Assembly (NCBI RefSeq): GCF_000374805.1
Contig: NZ_KB895350.1
Span: forward strand, 1 to 64,000
DNA from: Chitiniphilus shinanonensis DSM 23277
GTDB lineage: Bacteria; Pseudomonadota; Gammaproteobacteria; Burkholderiales; Chitinibacteraceae
Reading direction: 5' to 3'
Length of the DNA: 64,000 bases
The notes under the pieces: generated by a model
What the model was told of the DNA's origin: nothing
Database searches by the model: none
What the model saw: the letters and a program-made list of their open reading frames with translations, nothing else
Position numbers and translations under genes: made by a program
Shown here: positions 14,526-23,984 of the stretch, in pieces
Layout of the letters: every line of letters starts with the position of its first letter
Numbering within the stretch: the first letter of the stretch is position 1

Positions 14526-16064
14526 TCACTGGCCGTGACGTTTTTCAACCTTGCAATCATACGTAAGGATCACCCTGCCCTCTTCGTCCACGCTTTCCAG
14601 CTTGACGGTGAAGCCCCACAACCGTGCCACGTGCTTGAGGACTTCGTGCACGCTGTTGGCCAGCGGGCGGCGCTGGTACTGGTAGTGCCGCAGGGTCAGC
14701 GCGCGGTCGGTGCGGGTGTTCACTTCGTAGACCTGGATGTTGGGCTCGCGCGCGGCCAGGTTGTACTGTTCGGCCAGCTTGCGCCGGATGTCCGCGTAGC
14801 CGGCGTCGTCGTGGATCGCCGAGACCTTGAGCCGGGCGTTCTGGTCGTCGTCCAGGATGGCGAACAGGTGGAAATCGCGGATCAGCTTGGGCGAAAGGTA
14901 TTGCGCGATGAAGCTTTCGTCCTTGAAGTTGCGCATGGCGAAATCCAGCGCCTGGCGCCAGTCGCTGCCCGCCAGTTGCGGGAACCATTGCCGGTCTTCG
15001 TCGGTGGGCTCGGTGCAGATGCGCTGGATGTCGCGATACATGGCAAAGCCCAGCGCGTAGGGGTTGATGCCGTTGAAGTACGGGCTGTCGACGCCGGGTT
15101 GCGCGATCACGTTGGTGTGACTGTGCAGGAATTCGAACATCGCGGCGTCGGTCAGCAAGCCCTCGTCGTACAGCCGGTTCATCAGTGTGTAGTGCCAGAA
15201 GGTGGCCCAGCCTTCGTTCATCACCTGCGTCTGCCGTTGCGGATAGAAATACTGCGCGATCTTGCGCACGATGCGCACCAGTTCGCGCTGCCACGGTTCG
15301 AGCAAGGGGGCGAACTTCTCGATGAAATACAGCAGGTTTTCCTGTGGTTCGTCGGGAAAGCGCGGCGTCTGCTGGGCCTGTTCGCGCTCTTCCATCAAGC
15401 GCGGAATGGTGCGCCACAGGGTGTTCACCTGCGATTGCTGGTATTCCTCGCGCTCGGCCAGCCGCGCGCGCTCCTGCGCCAGCGACAGTTTCTGCGGCCG
15501 CTTGTAGCGGTCCACGCCGTAGTTCATCAGCGCGTGGCACGAGTCGAGCAGTTCTTCCACCTTGTCTTCGCCATGACGCGCCTCGCATTCGGCGATGTAG
15601 TGCTTGGCGAACACCAGGTAGTCGATGATGGCGTCGGCCTCGGTCCAGGTGCGGAACAGGTAGTTGCCCTTGAAGAAGCTGTTGTGGCCGAAGGCGGCGT
15701 GGGCGATCACCAGCGCCTGCATGGTCATGGTGTTTTCTTCCATGAGGTAGGCGATGCAGGGGTTGGAGTTGATCACGATCTCGTAGGCCAGGCCCATCGC
15801 GCCGCGCTGGTAGTGCTTCTGGGTGGCGAGGAAGTGCTTGCCGTAGCTCCAGTGGTGATACATCACCGGCATGCCCACCGAGGCGTAGGCATCCATCATC
15901 TGTTCGGCGGAGATGATCTCCAGCTGGTTGGGATAGGTGTCCAGGCCGAAGTCGGCGGCGATGCGCGCGATCTCGTCGTAGTAGCGCTGGATCAGCTCGA
16001 AGGTCCATTCGGAGCCGGTCGACAACGGTTGCTGGGCCTGATCGGTGTGGGCGAGGCGGGTCAT
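14526..16064 (-). CDS. ycgB: SpoVR-family protein (YcgB)
   Basis: The 512-residue product is a full-length SpoVR homologue. Characteristic stretches are DFGLDTYPNQLEIISAEQMM and YHHWSYGKHF near the N-terminus, NPCIAYLMEENT, HAAFGHNSFFKGN, and NEGWATFWHY in the middle. In Bacillus SpoVR affects spore cortex. In Gram-negative bacteria the gene travels with prkA and yeaH, and its biochemical role is unknown. It is the third gene of that operon here, 44 bases after yeaH. Conserved His/Glu clusters (HAAFGH, NEGWATFWHY) look metal-binding, which is inference. Confidence 0.93.
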   Translation of the reverse strand: MTRLAHTDQAQQPLSTGSEWTFELIQRYYDEIARIAADFGLDTYPNQLEIISAEQMMDAYASVGMPVMYHHWSYGKHFLATQKHYQRGAMGLAYEIVINSNPCIAYLMEENTMTMQALVIAHAAFGHNSFFKGNYLFRTWTEADAIIDYLVFAKHYIAECEARHGEDKVEELLDSCHALMNYGVDRYKRPQKLSLAQERARLAEREEYQQSQVNTLWRTIPRLMEEREQAQQTPRFPDEPQENLLYFIEKFAPLLEPWQRELVRIVRKIAQYFYPQRQTQVMNEGWATFWHYTLMNRLYDEGLLTDAAMFEFLHSHTNVIAQPGVDSPYFNGINPYALGFAMYRDIQRICTEPTDEDRQWFPQLAGSDWRQALDFAMRNFKDESFIAQYLSPKLIRDFHLFAILDDDQNARLKVSAIHDDAGYADIRRKLAEQYNLAAREPNIQVYEVNTRTDRALTLRHYQYQRRPLANSVHEVLKHVARLWGFTVKLESVDEEGRVILTYDCKVEKRHGQ

Positions 16065-16108
16065 GGGCTACCTCCGCGGCAATTGGATGGCGGCTGGGAC
16101 AGGGCGCG

Positions 16109-17392
16109 TCAGGCCGCGCTGCGCTCGCCCAGGCCGGCCTTCTTGAACAGGTCGCGGAACACCGGCCAGATTTCGCCGGCTTCGCGGATGCGCCGCATGG
16201 TGAAGTGGCGGTGCTGCGCGGCGACGCGCTCGTACTCGTACCACAGGTTCTGCGGCTCTCCCTCGGTGATCTCGACGTAGGCGTAGTACTGCAGCAGCGG
16301 CAGGATGTCGTTGGCCAACAGCTCGCGGCAGGCGGGCGAATCCGAATCCCAGTTGTCGCCGTCCGAGGCCTGCGCCACGTAGATGTTCCAGTCGTTGCTG
16401 GGATAGCGCTCCAGGATGATCTTCTTCACCAGCTTGAGGGCGGACGACACCACGGTGCCGCCGGTGTCGCGGGCGTGGAAGAACTCGTCTTCGTTCACTT
16501 CGAATGCCTGGGTGTGATGGCGCACGAACACCACTTCGATCTTCTCGTAGGCGCGCTCCAGGAACAGGTAGAGCAGGATGAAGAAACGCTTGGCGATATC
16601 CTTCTTGGTTTCGTCCATCGAGCCCGATACGTCCATCACGCAGAACATCACCGCCTGGGTGGTGGGGTTGGGCACGCGCACGCGGTTGCTGTAACGCAGG
16701 TCGAACGGATCGATCCACGGGATGTGCGCCAGCCGCGCCTTGTGCTCGCGAATCTCGGTCATCAGGGCGAGCACCGCAGGATCGTGCTCGTCGCAGGTTT
16801 CCAGCAGTTCGTCCAATTGCTCCTGTGCGGCGTTCAGGTCGTCGAGCGGGGTGGCCGACAGCGCGATGCGCCGCCCCAGTGCGCCGCGCAGGCTGCGCAA
16901 CACGTGGATGTTGGTGGGGGTGCCGTCACTGGTGAAGCCGGCGCGCATCGGCTTGAAGGTGGTGGTCTGCTGGAGCTGGGTCTTGATCAGGTTGGGCAGT
17001 TCCAGGTCGTCGAAGAAGAAGTTGAGGAATTCCTCGCGCGTCAGCTCGAACACGAAGTCGTCCTGGCCTTCGCCACCGTCGCCGGCCCCACCGCTGCCGC
17101 CCCCGCCGCCGCCACTCTGCGGGCGCTCGAACTCGTCGCCCTTGAGGTATTCCTTGTTGCCGGGAAACACGCGTTCCCACACCCCGCCCTGCGCATGGCC
17201 GAAGGTGGGTTCGTTGATGTCCTTCACCGGGATGGACACCTTTTCGCCGCGCTCGATGTCGGTGATGGAGCGATCCTTGACCGCGCGGGTGACCGCTTCC
17301 TTGATCTGTCCCTTGAAGCGCTTGAGGAAGCGCTCGCGATTCACCGCGGATTTGTTCTTGCCATTCAGCCGCCGATCGATCAGATGGAACAT
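16109..17392 (-). CDS. yeaH: DUF444 protein YeaH
   Basis: The 427-residue product belongs to DUF444 (YeaH/YhbH). The start MFHLIDRRLNGKNKSAVNRERFLKR is typical of the family. A Gly-rich low-complexity stretch lies at about 92-105, and a von Willebrand A-like domain carries the MIDAS motif DVSGSMDE. YeaH is a partner of the PrkA/YeaG kinase in the stress and nitrogen-starvation response of enterobacteria. The ATG at 17392 matches the family start; an in-frame ATG at 17461 adds unrelated Arg-rich residues. Confidence 0.92.
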   Translation of the reverse strand: MFHLIDRRLNGKNKSAVNRERFLKRFKGQIKEAVTRAVKDRSITDIERGEKVSIPVKDINEPTFGHAQGGVWERVFPGNKEYLKGDEFERPQSGGGGGGSGGAGDGGEGQDDFVFELTREEFLNFFFDDLELPNLIKTQLQQTTTFKPMRAGFTSDGTPTNIHVLRSLRGALGRRIALSATPLDDLNAAQEQLDELLETCDEHDPAVLALMTEIREHKARLAHIPWIDPFDLRYSNRVRVPNPTTQAVMFCVMDVSGSMDETKKDIAKRFFILLYLFLERAYEKIEVVFVRHHTQAFEVNEDEFFHARDTGGTVVSSALKLVKKIILERYPSNDWNIYVAQASDGDNWDSDSPACRELLANDILPLLQYYAYVEITEGEPQNLWYEYERVAAQHRHFTMRRIREAGEIWPVFRDLFKKAGLGERSAA

Positions 17393-17473
17393 GGTGCGTT
17401 TCCTGTAAGGCGGGGCGAGGTGGCGGCGCGGGGCTCCCCTGCCCTCGCCGCCTGTTTTCATCCTACGCTTGCG

Positions 17474-19396
17474 CTACGACGATTTGCGCACCCGCAGGTA
17501 CCACTCGCACAGCAGGCGCACCTGCTTGGCGGTGTAGCCCTTGGTGACCATGCGGTTGACGAAGTCCTCGTGCTTCTTCTGTTCCTCGGCGCTGGCCTTG
17601 GCGTTGAACGAGATGACCGGCAGCAGTTCCTCGGTGTTGGAGAACATCTTCTTCTCGATCACGGTGCGCAGCTTTTCGTAGCTGGTCCAAGCCGGGTTCT
17701 TGCCGGCGTTGTTGGCGCGCGCGCGCAGCACGAAGTTGACGATCTCGTTGCGGAAGTCCTTGGGGTTGGAGATGCCCGCCGGCTTTTCGATCTTTTCCAG
17801 CTCGTTGTTCAAGGCATTGCGGTCGAACGCCTCGCCGGTATCCGGGTCGCGGTATTCCTGATCCTGGATCCAGTAGTCGGCAAAGGTCACGTAGCGGTCG
17901 AAGATGTTCTGCCCATATTCGGAGTAGCTCTCGAGGTAGGCAGTCTGGATCTCCTTGCCGATGAATTCGACGTACTTCGGCGCCAGGTATTCCTTGAGGT
18001 AGCTGATGTAGCGCTGCTCGGTCTCCTGCGGGAACTGCTCGCGCTCGATGCTCTGCTCCAGCACGTACAGCAGGTGCACCGGGTTGGCCGCCACTTCCTG
18101 GTGGTCGAAGTTGAACACCTTGGAGAGTATCTTGAAGGCGAAGCGCGTGGACAGCCCGGTCATGCCCTCGTCGACGCCGGCGAAGTCGTGGTATTCCTGG
18201 ATCGACTTGGCCTTGGGGTCGACATCCTTGAGGTTTTCGCCGTCGTACACCTGCATTTTGGAGAAGATGCTGCTGTTTTCCGGCTCTTTCAGCCGCGAAA
18301 GCACCGAGAACTGCGCCATCATCTTCAAGGTGCCGGGGGCGCATGGCGCGTCGGCCAGCGAGGAGTTGCGGACCAGCTTGTCGTAGATGCGGATCTCCTC
18401 GGTCACCCGCAGGCAATACGGCACCTTCACGATGTAGATGCGGTCGAGGAAGGCTTCGTTGTTGCGGTTGTTACGGAACTGCTTCCATTCCGATTCATTG
18501 GAGTGCGCCAGGATGATGCCGTCGAACGGAATGGCGCCAAAGCCTTCGGTGCCCTTGAAGTTGCCTTCCTGGGTGGCGGTCAGCAGCGGGTGCAGCACCT
18601 TGATCGGCGCCTTGAACATCTCGACGAATTCCAGCAGGCCCTGGTTGGCCAGGCACAGGCCGCCGGAATAGCTGTAGGCGTCGGGGTCGTCCTGCGCATA
18701 TTTTTCCAGCTTGCGGATATCCACCTTGCCGACCAGCGAGGAGATGTCCTGGTTGTTCTCGTCGCCCGGCTCGGTCTTGGCGACGGCCACCTGCCGCAAT
18801 ACCGACGGGTAACGCTTCACCACGCGGAACTGATCGATGTCGCCGCCGTATTCCTGCAAGCGTTTCACCGCCCACGGGCTGGGAATGGTGCGCAGGTAAC
18901 GACGCGGGATGCCGTATTCCTGCTCCAGGATGTCACCGTCCTCGTCCACGTTGAACAGGCCCAGCGGCGATTCGTGGACCGGGCTGCCCTTCAGGCAGTA
19001 GAACGGCACGTGTTCCATCAGCTCCTTGAGCTTTTCGGCGATCGAGCTTTTACCGCCGCCCACCGGGCCCAGCAGGTAGAGGATCTGCTTCTTTTCCTCC
19101 AGCCCCTGCGCGGCGTGACGGAAGTACGAGACCACCTGCTCGATCACCTCCTCCATGCCGTAGAACTCGCGGAATGCCGGGTAGACCCGGATCACCTTGT
19201 TCTGAAAGATGCGCGACTGGCGCGAATCGAGGCGAGTGTCGATCATCTCGGGCTCGCCCACCGCCATCAGCATGCGCTCGGCCGCGGAGGCATAGGCCGC
19301 CGGGTCGCGTTTGCACAGCTCCAGATACTCCTTGAGGGACAACTCCTCTTCCCGGGTACGTTCATAGCGCGAGGAAAAGTGGTTGAAGATATCCAT
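17474..19396 (-). CDS. prkA: PrkA/YeaG serine protein kinase
   Basis: The 640-residue protein matches PrkA (YeaG): an AAA-like ATPase domain with Walker A LLGPVGGGKSS at about residues 109-119, the segment ILAHSNESEWKQF, and a C-terminal kinase-like domain. It phosphorylates proteins on serine/threonine and some homologues have AAA protease activity. The ATG at 19396 has a strong GGAGGTG ribosome binding site. It is first of the operon prkA-yeaH-spoVR, which is controlled by stationary phase and nitrogen stress in other species. A TATAAC box at 19492-19487 could be its promoter. Confidence 0.95.
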   Translation of the reverse strand: MDIFNHFSSRYERTREEELSLKEYLELCKRDPAAYASAAERMLMAVGEPEMIDTRLDSRQSRIFQNKVIRVYPAFREFYGMEEVIEQVVSYFRHAAQGLEEKKQILYLLGPVGGGKSSIAEKLKELMEHVPFYCLKGSPVHESPLGLFNVDEDGDILEQEYGIPRRYLRTIPSPWAVKRLQEYGGDIDQFRVVKRYPSVLRQVAVAKTEPGDENNQDISSLVGKVDIRKLEKYAQDDPDAYSYSGGLCLANQGLLEFVEMFKAPIKVLHPLLTATQEGNFKGTEGFGAIPFDGIILAHSNESEWKQFRNNRNNEAFLDRIYIVKVPYCLRVTEEIRIYDKLVRNSSLADAPCAPGTLKMMAQFSVLSRLKEPENSSIFSKMQVYDGENLKDVDPKAKSIQEYHDFAGVDEGMTGLSTRFAFKILSKVFNFDHQEVAANPVHLLYVLEQSIEREQFPQETEQRYISYLKEYLAPKYVEFIGKEIQTAYLESYSEYGQNIFDRYVTFADYWIQDQEYRDPDTGEAFDRNALNNELEKIEKPAGISNPKDFRNEIVNFVLRARANNAGKNPAWTSYEKLRTVIEKKMFSNTEELLPVISFNAKASAEEQKKHEDFVNRMVTKGYTAKQVRLLCEWYLRVRKSS

Positions 19397-19486
19397 GAGG
19401 CACCTCCAGCGGCGTGGTACGAAGGCAAGCTGCTTGTTTTAGGCAAACTCGATACGGAAAGTTCGAGTGCTCGAAGCCGACAGTTC

Positions 19487-19492
19487 GTTATA
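19487..19492 (-). promoter_or_regulatory. candidate -10 (TATAAC) for the prkA operon
   Basis: Minus-strand TCTATAAC lies 91 bp upstream of prkA with no sigma-70 -35 hexamer at the right distance. An isolated CTATAAC-like -10 fits sigma-S promoters, as expected for this operon. No GG-N10-GC sigma-54 element was convincing. Confidence 0.3.
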
Positions 19493-19638
19493 GACGCGGG
19501 CTTGCGACGGCCGGAATGCCCCTGGCATGTGCCGCCAAAGGATCAGCCGTCAAAACGGAGGGTGGAGGAGGAATAACCCAAGGGAATCAGCGGCCTTGCT
19601 ACGCGCTACCGGCGGTCGCCTCGGCCAACGGCGCGGCT

Positions 19639-20595
19639 TCAGCCGGTTTGCGACTGTTGCGCCGGATAGACACTGACGCGATTGCGGCCGTTATGTTTCG
19701 ATTGGTACAGGGCCTCGTCGGCAGCCTGGGTGACTTCGGCGGCGCTGGAGAACGGTGGCAGGAACGAGGCGACGCCCAGACTGGCGGTCACCTGGATATG
19801 CTGCTCGCCGCAGACGATGGCTTCGGCGCCGATGGCGAAACGGATGCGCTCGGCCGCGGAGCGGGCGCCTTCCAGATCGGTCTGCGGCAGGATCAGGATG
19901 AATTCCTCGCCGCCGTAGCGACCGAACACATCCGGCTCGCGCAGGCCGGGCAGCACACGCCGCGCCACTTCGCGCAGCACTTCGTCACCGGCGAGATGGC
20001 CATAGGTGTCGTTGATGCGCTTGAAGTGATCGAGGTCGAGCAGCACCACGCTGAACGGCGCCGCCTGGTAGCGCCCGATGCGCTGGATCTCGTCGAAGAT
20101 CCGGGTATCGATGTAGCGGCGGTTGAATACACCGGTGAGGCCGTCGCGGTTGGAGCTTTCCTCCAGCTTGCGCATCGCCGCCTGCATCATGGTCTGGTAG
20201 ATCGCCGAATCGGTGGCGTCGAGCAGCGTGACCACCACGGCCTCGACCTCGCCCTGCGCATTGCGCATCGGCATGAAGGTGAAGTTCTGCCGCATGTAGT
20301 CGATGCCGCCGGTGATCGGACGGTTGTGGCGAAAACGAAACAGGTAGGGCCGCTGCTCCCATGAGGTGAAGGCGAAGTTCTTCAGTACGAACACGCTGTC
20401 GATCTTCTTCACCAGCCATTTCTGCGGCAGGTCGGGGAACAGTTCGAACAGATTGCGACCGATCACCGTCTCGGCGTCCAGATCGCTGTGCTGGGCCATG
20501 AAGCGGTTCCACAGCAGTACGCGGTACTGCCGATCCAGCATGAAGATCCCGGCATTGATCTCGCTGACGATGAAATCAGCGGGAGACTCCGTCAT
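19639..20595 (-). CDS. PAS-GGDEF diguanylate cyclase
   Basis: The 318-residue protein has an N-terminal PAS domain (about 4-125, INAGIFMLDRQYRVLLWN), a short coiled linker and a GGDEF domain. The active-site motif is GGEEF at 228-232, which is catalytically competent. The inhibitory I-site RxxD (R219-D222) stands five residues before it, so product inhibition by cyclic di-GMP is expected. No transmembrane segment is present, so it acts in the cytoplasm. Its ATG overlaps the stop of the CheC-like gene (ATGA), making a three-gene unit with a CheY-like receiver. Confidence 0.93.
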   Translation of the reverse strand: MTESPADFIVSEINAGIFMLDRQYRVLLWNRFMAQHSDLDAETVIGRNLFELFPDLPQKWLVKKIDSVFVLKNFAFTSWEQRPYLFRFRHNRPITGGIDYMRQNFTFMPMRNAQGEVEAVVVTLLDATDSAIYQTMMQAAMRKLEESSNRDGLTGVFNRRYIDTRIFDEIQRIGRYQAAPFSVVLLDLDHFKRINDTYGHLAGDEVLREVARRVLPGLREPDVFGRYGGEEFILILPQTDLEGARSAAERIRFAIGAEAIVCGEQHIQVTASLGVASFLPPFSSAAEVTQAADEALYQSKHNGRNRVSVYPAQQSQTG

Positions 20596-21209
20596 AGGTT
20601 TTCCATGAACGCATCGAGCGCGGACTTCAGCGCGACGATGGACTCCTCGGGCATCAGCGTCATCAGGTGGCAGGTGAAGTCGCGCACCTCCAGCGTGAAG
20701 TGCACCTCCACCAGCAAGGCGTAATTCCAGGTCAACTGTTGCGGATTGATCAGCCGGCCGACCTCGACATCCTCGGCCATGATGGTCGGCGCGGAAAAGC
20801 TGAGCTTGGCGCCGAGCAGTTCAGCGATGCCGTTGAGGCAGGCGCCGACCAGTACGTTGCCGACGTCGAGCAGCAATTCGCGCTCGCTGTCGCGGTCGAT
20901 GTCATCCTCGTAGCCCATCAGGTCGGCCAGATCGCGACAGCCGTTCTGGTCGTAGACCACCATCGCCTCGCCGCGCAGGGTGCCGGAGAACGCCTGCCGC
21001 ACCGCAGTGACCGACTGCGGCGTGCCGACCAGTTGCAGGATGCTGGTGGCGATGCTGGACGATTCGGTGATGTTGATGCGGGGCACCGACAACTGGACGA
21101 AGACTTCGAGGATCTGCGCCAACTGCGCCCCGGCCTGCCCCATCGCGATGTTCGTGACTTCCTGCAACGCGTCGCGTTGATCAGGCGTGAGCAACAGTTG
21201 GTCGTTCAT
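20592..21209 (-). CDS. CheC/CheX-like phosphatase
   Basis: The 205-residue product carries two CheC-type signatures: EVTNIAMGQAG near residues 15-25, and DVGNVLVGACLNG near 116-128 with the Asp/Asn pair that hydrolyses CheY phosphate in CheC and CheX. The ATG at 21209 lies 14 bases after the stop of the CheY-like gene. Together they look like a private signalling unit in which the phosphatase resets the receiver that in turn governs the downstream diguanylate cyclase. The first signature is less canonical than the second, so one active site may be lost. Confidence 0.82.
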   Translation of the reverse strand: MNDQLLLTPDQRDALQEVTNIAMGQAGAQLAQILEVFVQLSVPRINITESSSIATSILQLVGTPQSVTAVRQAFSGTLRGEAMVVYDQNGCRDLADLMGYEDDIDRDSERELLLDVGNVLVGACLNGIAELLGAKLSFSAPTIMAEDVEVGRLINPQQLTWNYALLVEVHFTLEVRDFTCHLMTLMPEESIVALKSALDAFMENL

Positions 21210-21223
21210 CGCGATTCCCGTAT

Positions 21224-21592
21224 TCACAGCGCAATTCCGTATTCGCGAAGAATAGCTTCGATCTGGGCCGGATCGACCGGCTTTTTGACGAAGGCCAGCG
21301 CACCCAGTTGCTTCACGCGCTCGCGTGCCAGTGGCTGGATGTCCGCGGAGACCACGATCACGAAACTGTTGAGCCCTTCCGCCTGCAACGTCTCCAGCAC
21401 GCCGTAGCCGTCCAGCTCCGGCATGGTCAGGTCGAGAAACATCACCTCGGCCTTGCCGGCGCGATAGGCGGCCAGCGCCTCGACACCATTGCCCGCCTGG
21501 GTGATTTCCACGTCCCACCCCGCAGGCAGGGCCTTGATCAACATCTTGCGCGCCATGACTGAGTCATCGACGACCAGAATCGGCGTAGGCAT
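21224..21592 (-). CDS. CheY-like single-domain response regulator
   Basis: The 122-residue protein is a stand-alone receiver domain. The acidic pocket is D9/D10, the phosphorylated aspartate is D54 in MFLDLTMPELDG, and the conserved lysine is in FVKKPVD (about 103). There is no output domain, so it works by protein contact. It is first in the operon with the CheC-like phosphatase and diguanylate cyclase. No histidine kinase is adjacent, so its phosphodonor must be elsewhere. Confidence 0.93.
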   Translation of the reverse strand: MPTPILVVDDSVMARKMLIKALPAGWDVEITQAGNGVEALAAYRAGKAEVMFLDLTMPELDGYGVLETLQAEGLNSFVIVVSADIQPLARERVKQLGALAFVKKPVDPAQIEAILREYGIAL

Positions 21593-21706
21593 CGACCGGT
21601 TTTCCCTGAAAAGCGTTGTTTTTATAATGCGTAAGCAAACTGAAGGTGGCTAGTTTAGACGATGCCAACCTGTTTGTGGATAGCAGATCCCCTACCTAAG
21701 GCCACC

Positions 21707-22369
21707 TTACCGCCAGACAGCCATTCTGACGAGACCTACGGCGATCAGGCTCAACCCCAAGCTCCACCGCAGCCAGCGGCGGTTCAGCCAACTACGTAAA
21801 GTTTCGGCCGCCACGCCGATTGCCAGCAGGTTCGGCAAGGTGCCGATGCCAAACATCATCATCGATAACGCCCCAGATACTGTCGAAGAGCTTGCCATTG
21901 CAGTCAAGCTAGCCGTGTAGACCAAGCCGCAGGGCAGCCATCCCCACAGCGCCCCCACCACCAGGGTATGACGCCAGCGCCTGATCGGCAGGAATCGCCT
22001 CAGCCACGGCTGGATGCGCCGCCACACCGGCACGCCCAGCTTTTCCAACCGCGAGAACCAGCCGGCCCAACCGGCAATGTACAAGCCCATCGCGATCAAC
22101 AGCAGATTGGCGAGCACCCACAGCACCAGTTTGAGCGGATGCAATGCAAACAAGGCTGGGAGGCTGCCCAACGCGCCGGCCAGCGCGCCGATCAGGGTAT
22201 AGCCGAGAATGCGCCCGACATTGAACCCCAGCAGGTAATGCCAGCGTGGTCCCGGAGGCAGCTGCAACGTAAATGCCGTCACCACCCCGCCACACATCGC
22301 CAGGCAATGCCCGCCGCCGACCAGGCCGGCGAGGAGCAACGCAAACGGACCGAAATCGGGCAAGGACAT
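21707..22369 (-). CDS. TauE/SafE-like (UreH_2) membrane protein
   Basis: The 220-residue protein has about six hydrophobic segments. It begins with the FALLLAGLVGGGHCLAMCGG segment typical of the UreH_2/TauE-like proteins found with cytochrome cbb3 assembly and hemN-fnr genes in betaproteobacteria. The internal GALWGWLPCGLVY repeats the Cys-Gly theme, so the two GxxxCxxxC/PCG elements may bind metal, probably copper. The neighbourhood (hemN and fnr next door) supports a role in microaerobic respiration. Export of a sulfur compound is the alternative implied by the family name. Confidence 0.82.
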   Translation of the reverse strand: MSLPDFGPFALLLAGLVGGGHCLAMCGGVVTAFTLQLPPGPRWHYLLGFNVGRILGYTLIGALAGALGSLPALFALHPLKLVLWVLANLLLIAMGLYIAGWAGWFSRLEKLGVPVWRRIQPWLRRFLPIRRWRHTLVVGALWGWLPCGLVYTASLTAMASSSTVSGALSMMMFGIGTLPNLLAIGVAAETLRSWLNRRWLRWSLGLSLIAVGLVRMAVWR

Positions 22370-22452
22370 CGACGGGAACCTGGTTCAGAACGATGAGCGG
22401 AACGCTTGCAGTCGCCCCACCCACCCCGCCGCAGGATCCAGCGGCGAAGGAA

Positions 22453-23850
22453 TCAGATGAGGCGGGAGTAGCCTTCCGGGCGCGGCTGATCCCTGAGGTA
22501 GCGATCGAACACCATGGCAATGGATCGGACCAGCATGCGGCCGCGCGGCGTGACTTCCATGCCTTCCTCGTCGATCTCCAGCAGGCCATCGTCGACGAAG
22601 GCGGAAAGCGCGCACAATTCTTCCGCAAAGTAGCTACTGAAATCAATGGTGTAGCCAATCTCGATGCGGGAGAACTCCAGGTAGAACTGGCACATCAGCA
22701 TCTGGATCACCGCGCGCCGCACCAGATCGTCACGCGTCATCGCGCGCCCCCGCTCCACCGGCAGTCGACCCGCGTCGAGTGCGGCGTAGTATTCGTCCGT
22801 GGTCTTGACGTTCTGCACGTACATCGACCCCATCATGCCGATCGCCGAGATGCCGAACGCCATCAGGTCGCAATCGGGGTGGGTGGAATAACCCTGGAAG
22901 TTGCGGTGCAGTCGACCCCGCCGCTGGGCAACGGCCAAAGCGTCATCCGGCAGCGCAAAGTGATCCATGCCGATGTAGACGTAACCTTCCTGCTGCAAGG
23001 CATCGATGCAATCGCCGAGGATGTCCAGCTTCTCCGAAGGCGTGGGCAGCAGCGTCTCGTCGATACGCCGTTGCGGCATGAAACGCCCGGGCAAATGGGC
23101 GTAGTTGTAGAGGGCAATGCGATCCGGACGGAGGTCGGCCACCCGCCCGATGGTCTTGGCAACGCTGTCTCGGTTCTGCAACGGCAGACCGTAGATCAGG
23201 TCGACGCTGACCGAGCGAAAACCGGCGGCTTTCGCTGCCTCGATGACGGAACGGGTCTGCGATTCCGGTTGCACCCGATTCACCGCGATCTGCACCGCGG
23301 GGTCGAAATCCTGGATGCCGACACTCATCCGGTTGAAGCCATAGCTGGCCAGTGCATCGATGGTCTGGGGCCGCACCTTGCGCGGATCAATCTCAATGGA
23401 ATATTCACCTTCGGGCTGCAAATCGAAGTGCCGCCGCACCGAAGACATCAGTCTGCCAAGCTGTCCGTCGTCGAAAAAGGTCGGGGTGCCACCGCCCAGA
23501 TGCAGTTGCTGTACCGCGCCCTTCCTGGCAAGGCCCGCCGCTGCCAGGGACATCTCGCGCTCCAGGTAATCCAGATAACTGGCGGCTTGCGCTCGATCCT
23601 TGGTTATGACTTTGTTACAGGCGCAGTAGTAGCAGATCGTGTCGCAAAAGGGCAGATGGAAATATAATGAGAGCGGTTTGGAGGCGGTTCCAGGCTGCCG
23701 TTGCTCGATGGCATCGCGATACTGCTCCGCGTCGAGGACGACAAAACGGTCCGCAGTTGGATACGATGTGTACCTCGGTCCTTTGCCGTCGTAACGCTCG
23801 ATCAGGCTTCGGTCGAAGACCGCCCGTTGCAGATCGAAATCAGCTTCCAT
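22453..23850 (-). CDS. hemN: oxygen-independent coproporphyrinogen III oxidase
   Basis: The 465-residue radical SAM enzyme decarboxylates coproporphyrinogen III to protoporphyrinogen IX without oxygen. The cluster-binding motif is C69, C73, C76 (CDTICYYCAC) and includes the extra cysteine C78 seen in true HemN. The LHLGGGTPTF motif follows at about 115. Length and C-terminal domain match HemN rather than the shorter HemW. It is divergent from fnr, and a single FNR box lies between the two starts, which fits induction in low oxygen. Confidence 0.96.
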   Translation of the reverse strand: MEADFDLQRAVFDRSLIERYDGKGPRYTSYPTADRFVVLDAEQYRDAIEQRQPGTASKPLSLYFHLPFCDTICYYCACNKVITKDRAQAASYLDYLEREMSLAAAGLARKGAVQQLHLGGGTPTFFDDGQLGRLMSSVRRHFDLQPEGEYSIEIDPRKVRPQTIDALASYGFNRMSVGIQDFDPAVQIAVNRVQPESQTRSVIEAAKAAGFRSVSVDLIYGLPLQNRDSVAKTIGRVADLRPDRIALYNYAHLPGRFMPQRRIDETLLPTPSEKLDILGDCIDALQQEGYVYIGMDHFALPDDALAVAQRRGRLHRNFQGYSTHPDCDLMAFGISAIGMMGSMYVQNVKTTDEYYAALDAGRLPVERGRAMTRDDLVRRAVIQMLMCQFYLEFSRIEIGYTIDFSSYFAEELCALSAFVDDGLLEIDEEGMEVTPRGRMLVRSIAMVFDRYLRDQPRPEGYSRLI

Positions 23851-23913
23851 GTCGTAACCGCTCTCAATTCGTTATCAGGACACCAAGCTTGCCCGTGTCG
23901 TCCCTCCGAGTTG

Positions 23914-23927
23914 TTGAGCCAGATCAA
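23914..23927. promoter_or_regulatory. FNR box between hemN and fnr
   Basis: TTGAG-CCAG-ATCAA differs from the consensus TTGAT-N4-ATCAA in one base. It lies 64 bp before hemN and 58 bp before fnr, in a 134-bp divergent region, so one site could control both. Confidence 0.75.
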
Positions 23928-23984
23928 GGCAAAACCGGCCGGCCTGGCGCATATGCCCAACGGCCGACAATCAGTCAGGCGACT

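Noticed and set aside
14454-19576. Very long plus-strand frames opposite spoVR, yeaH and prkA (up to 1123 codons)
   Set aside because: All lie antisense to three well-conserved genes with strong motifs and ribosome binding sites. Their translations show no family signature.
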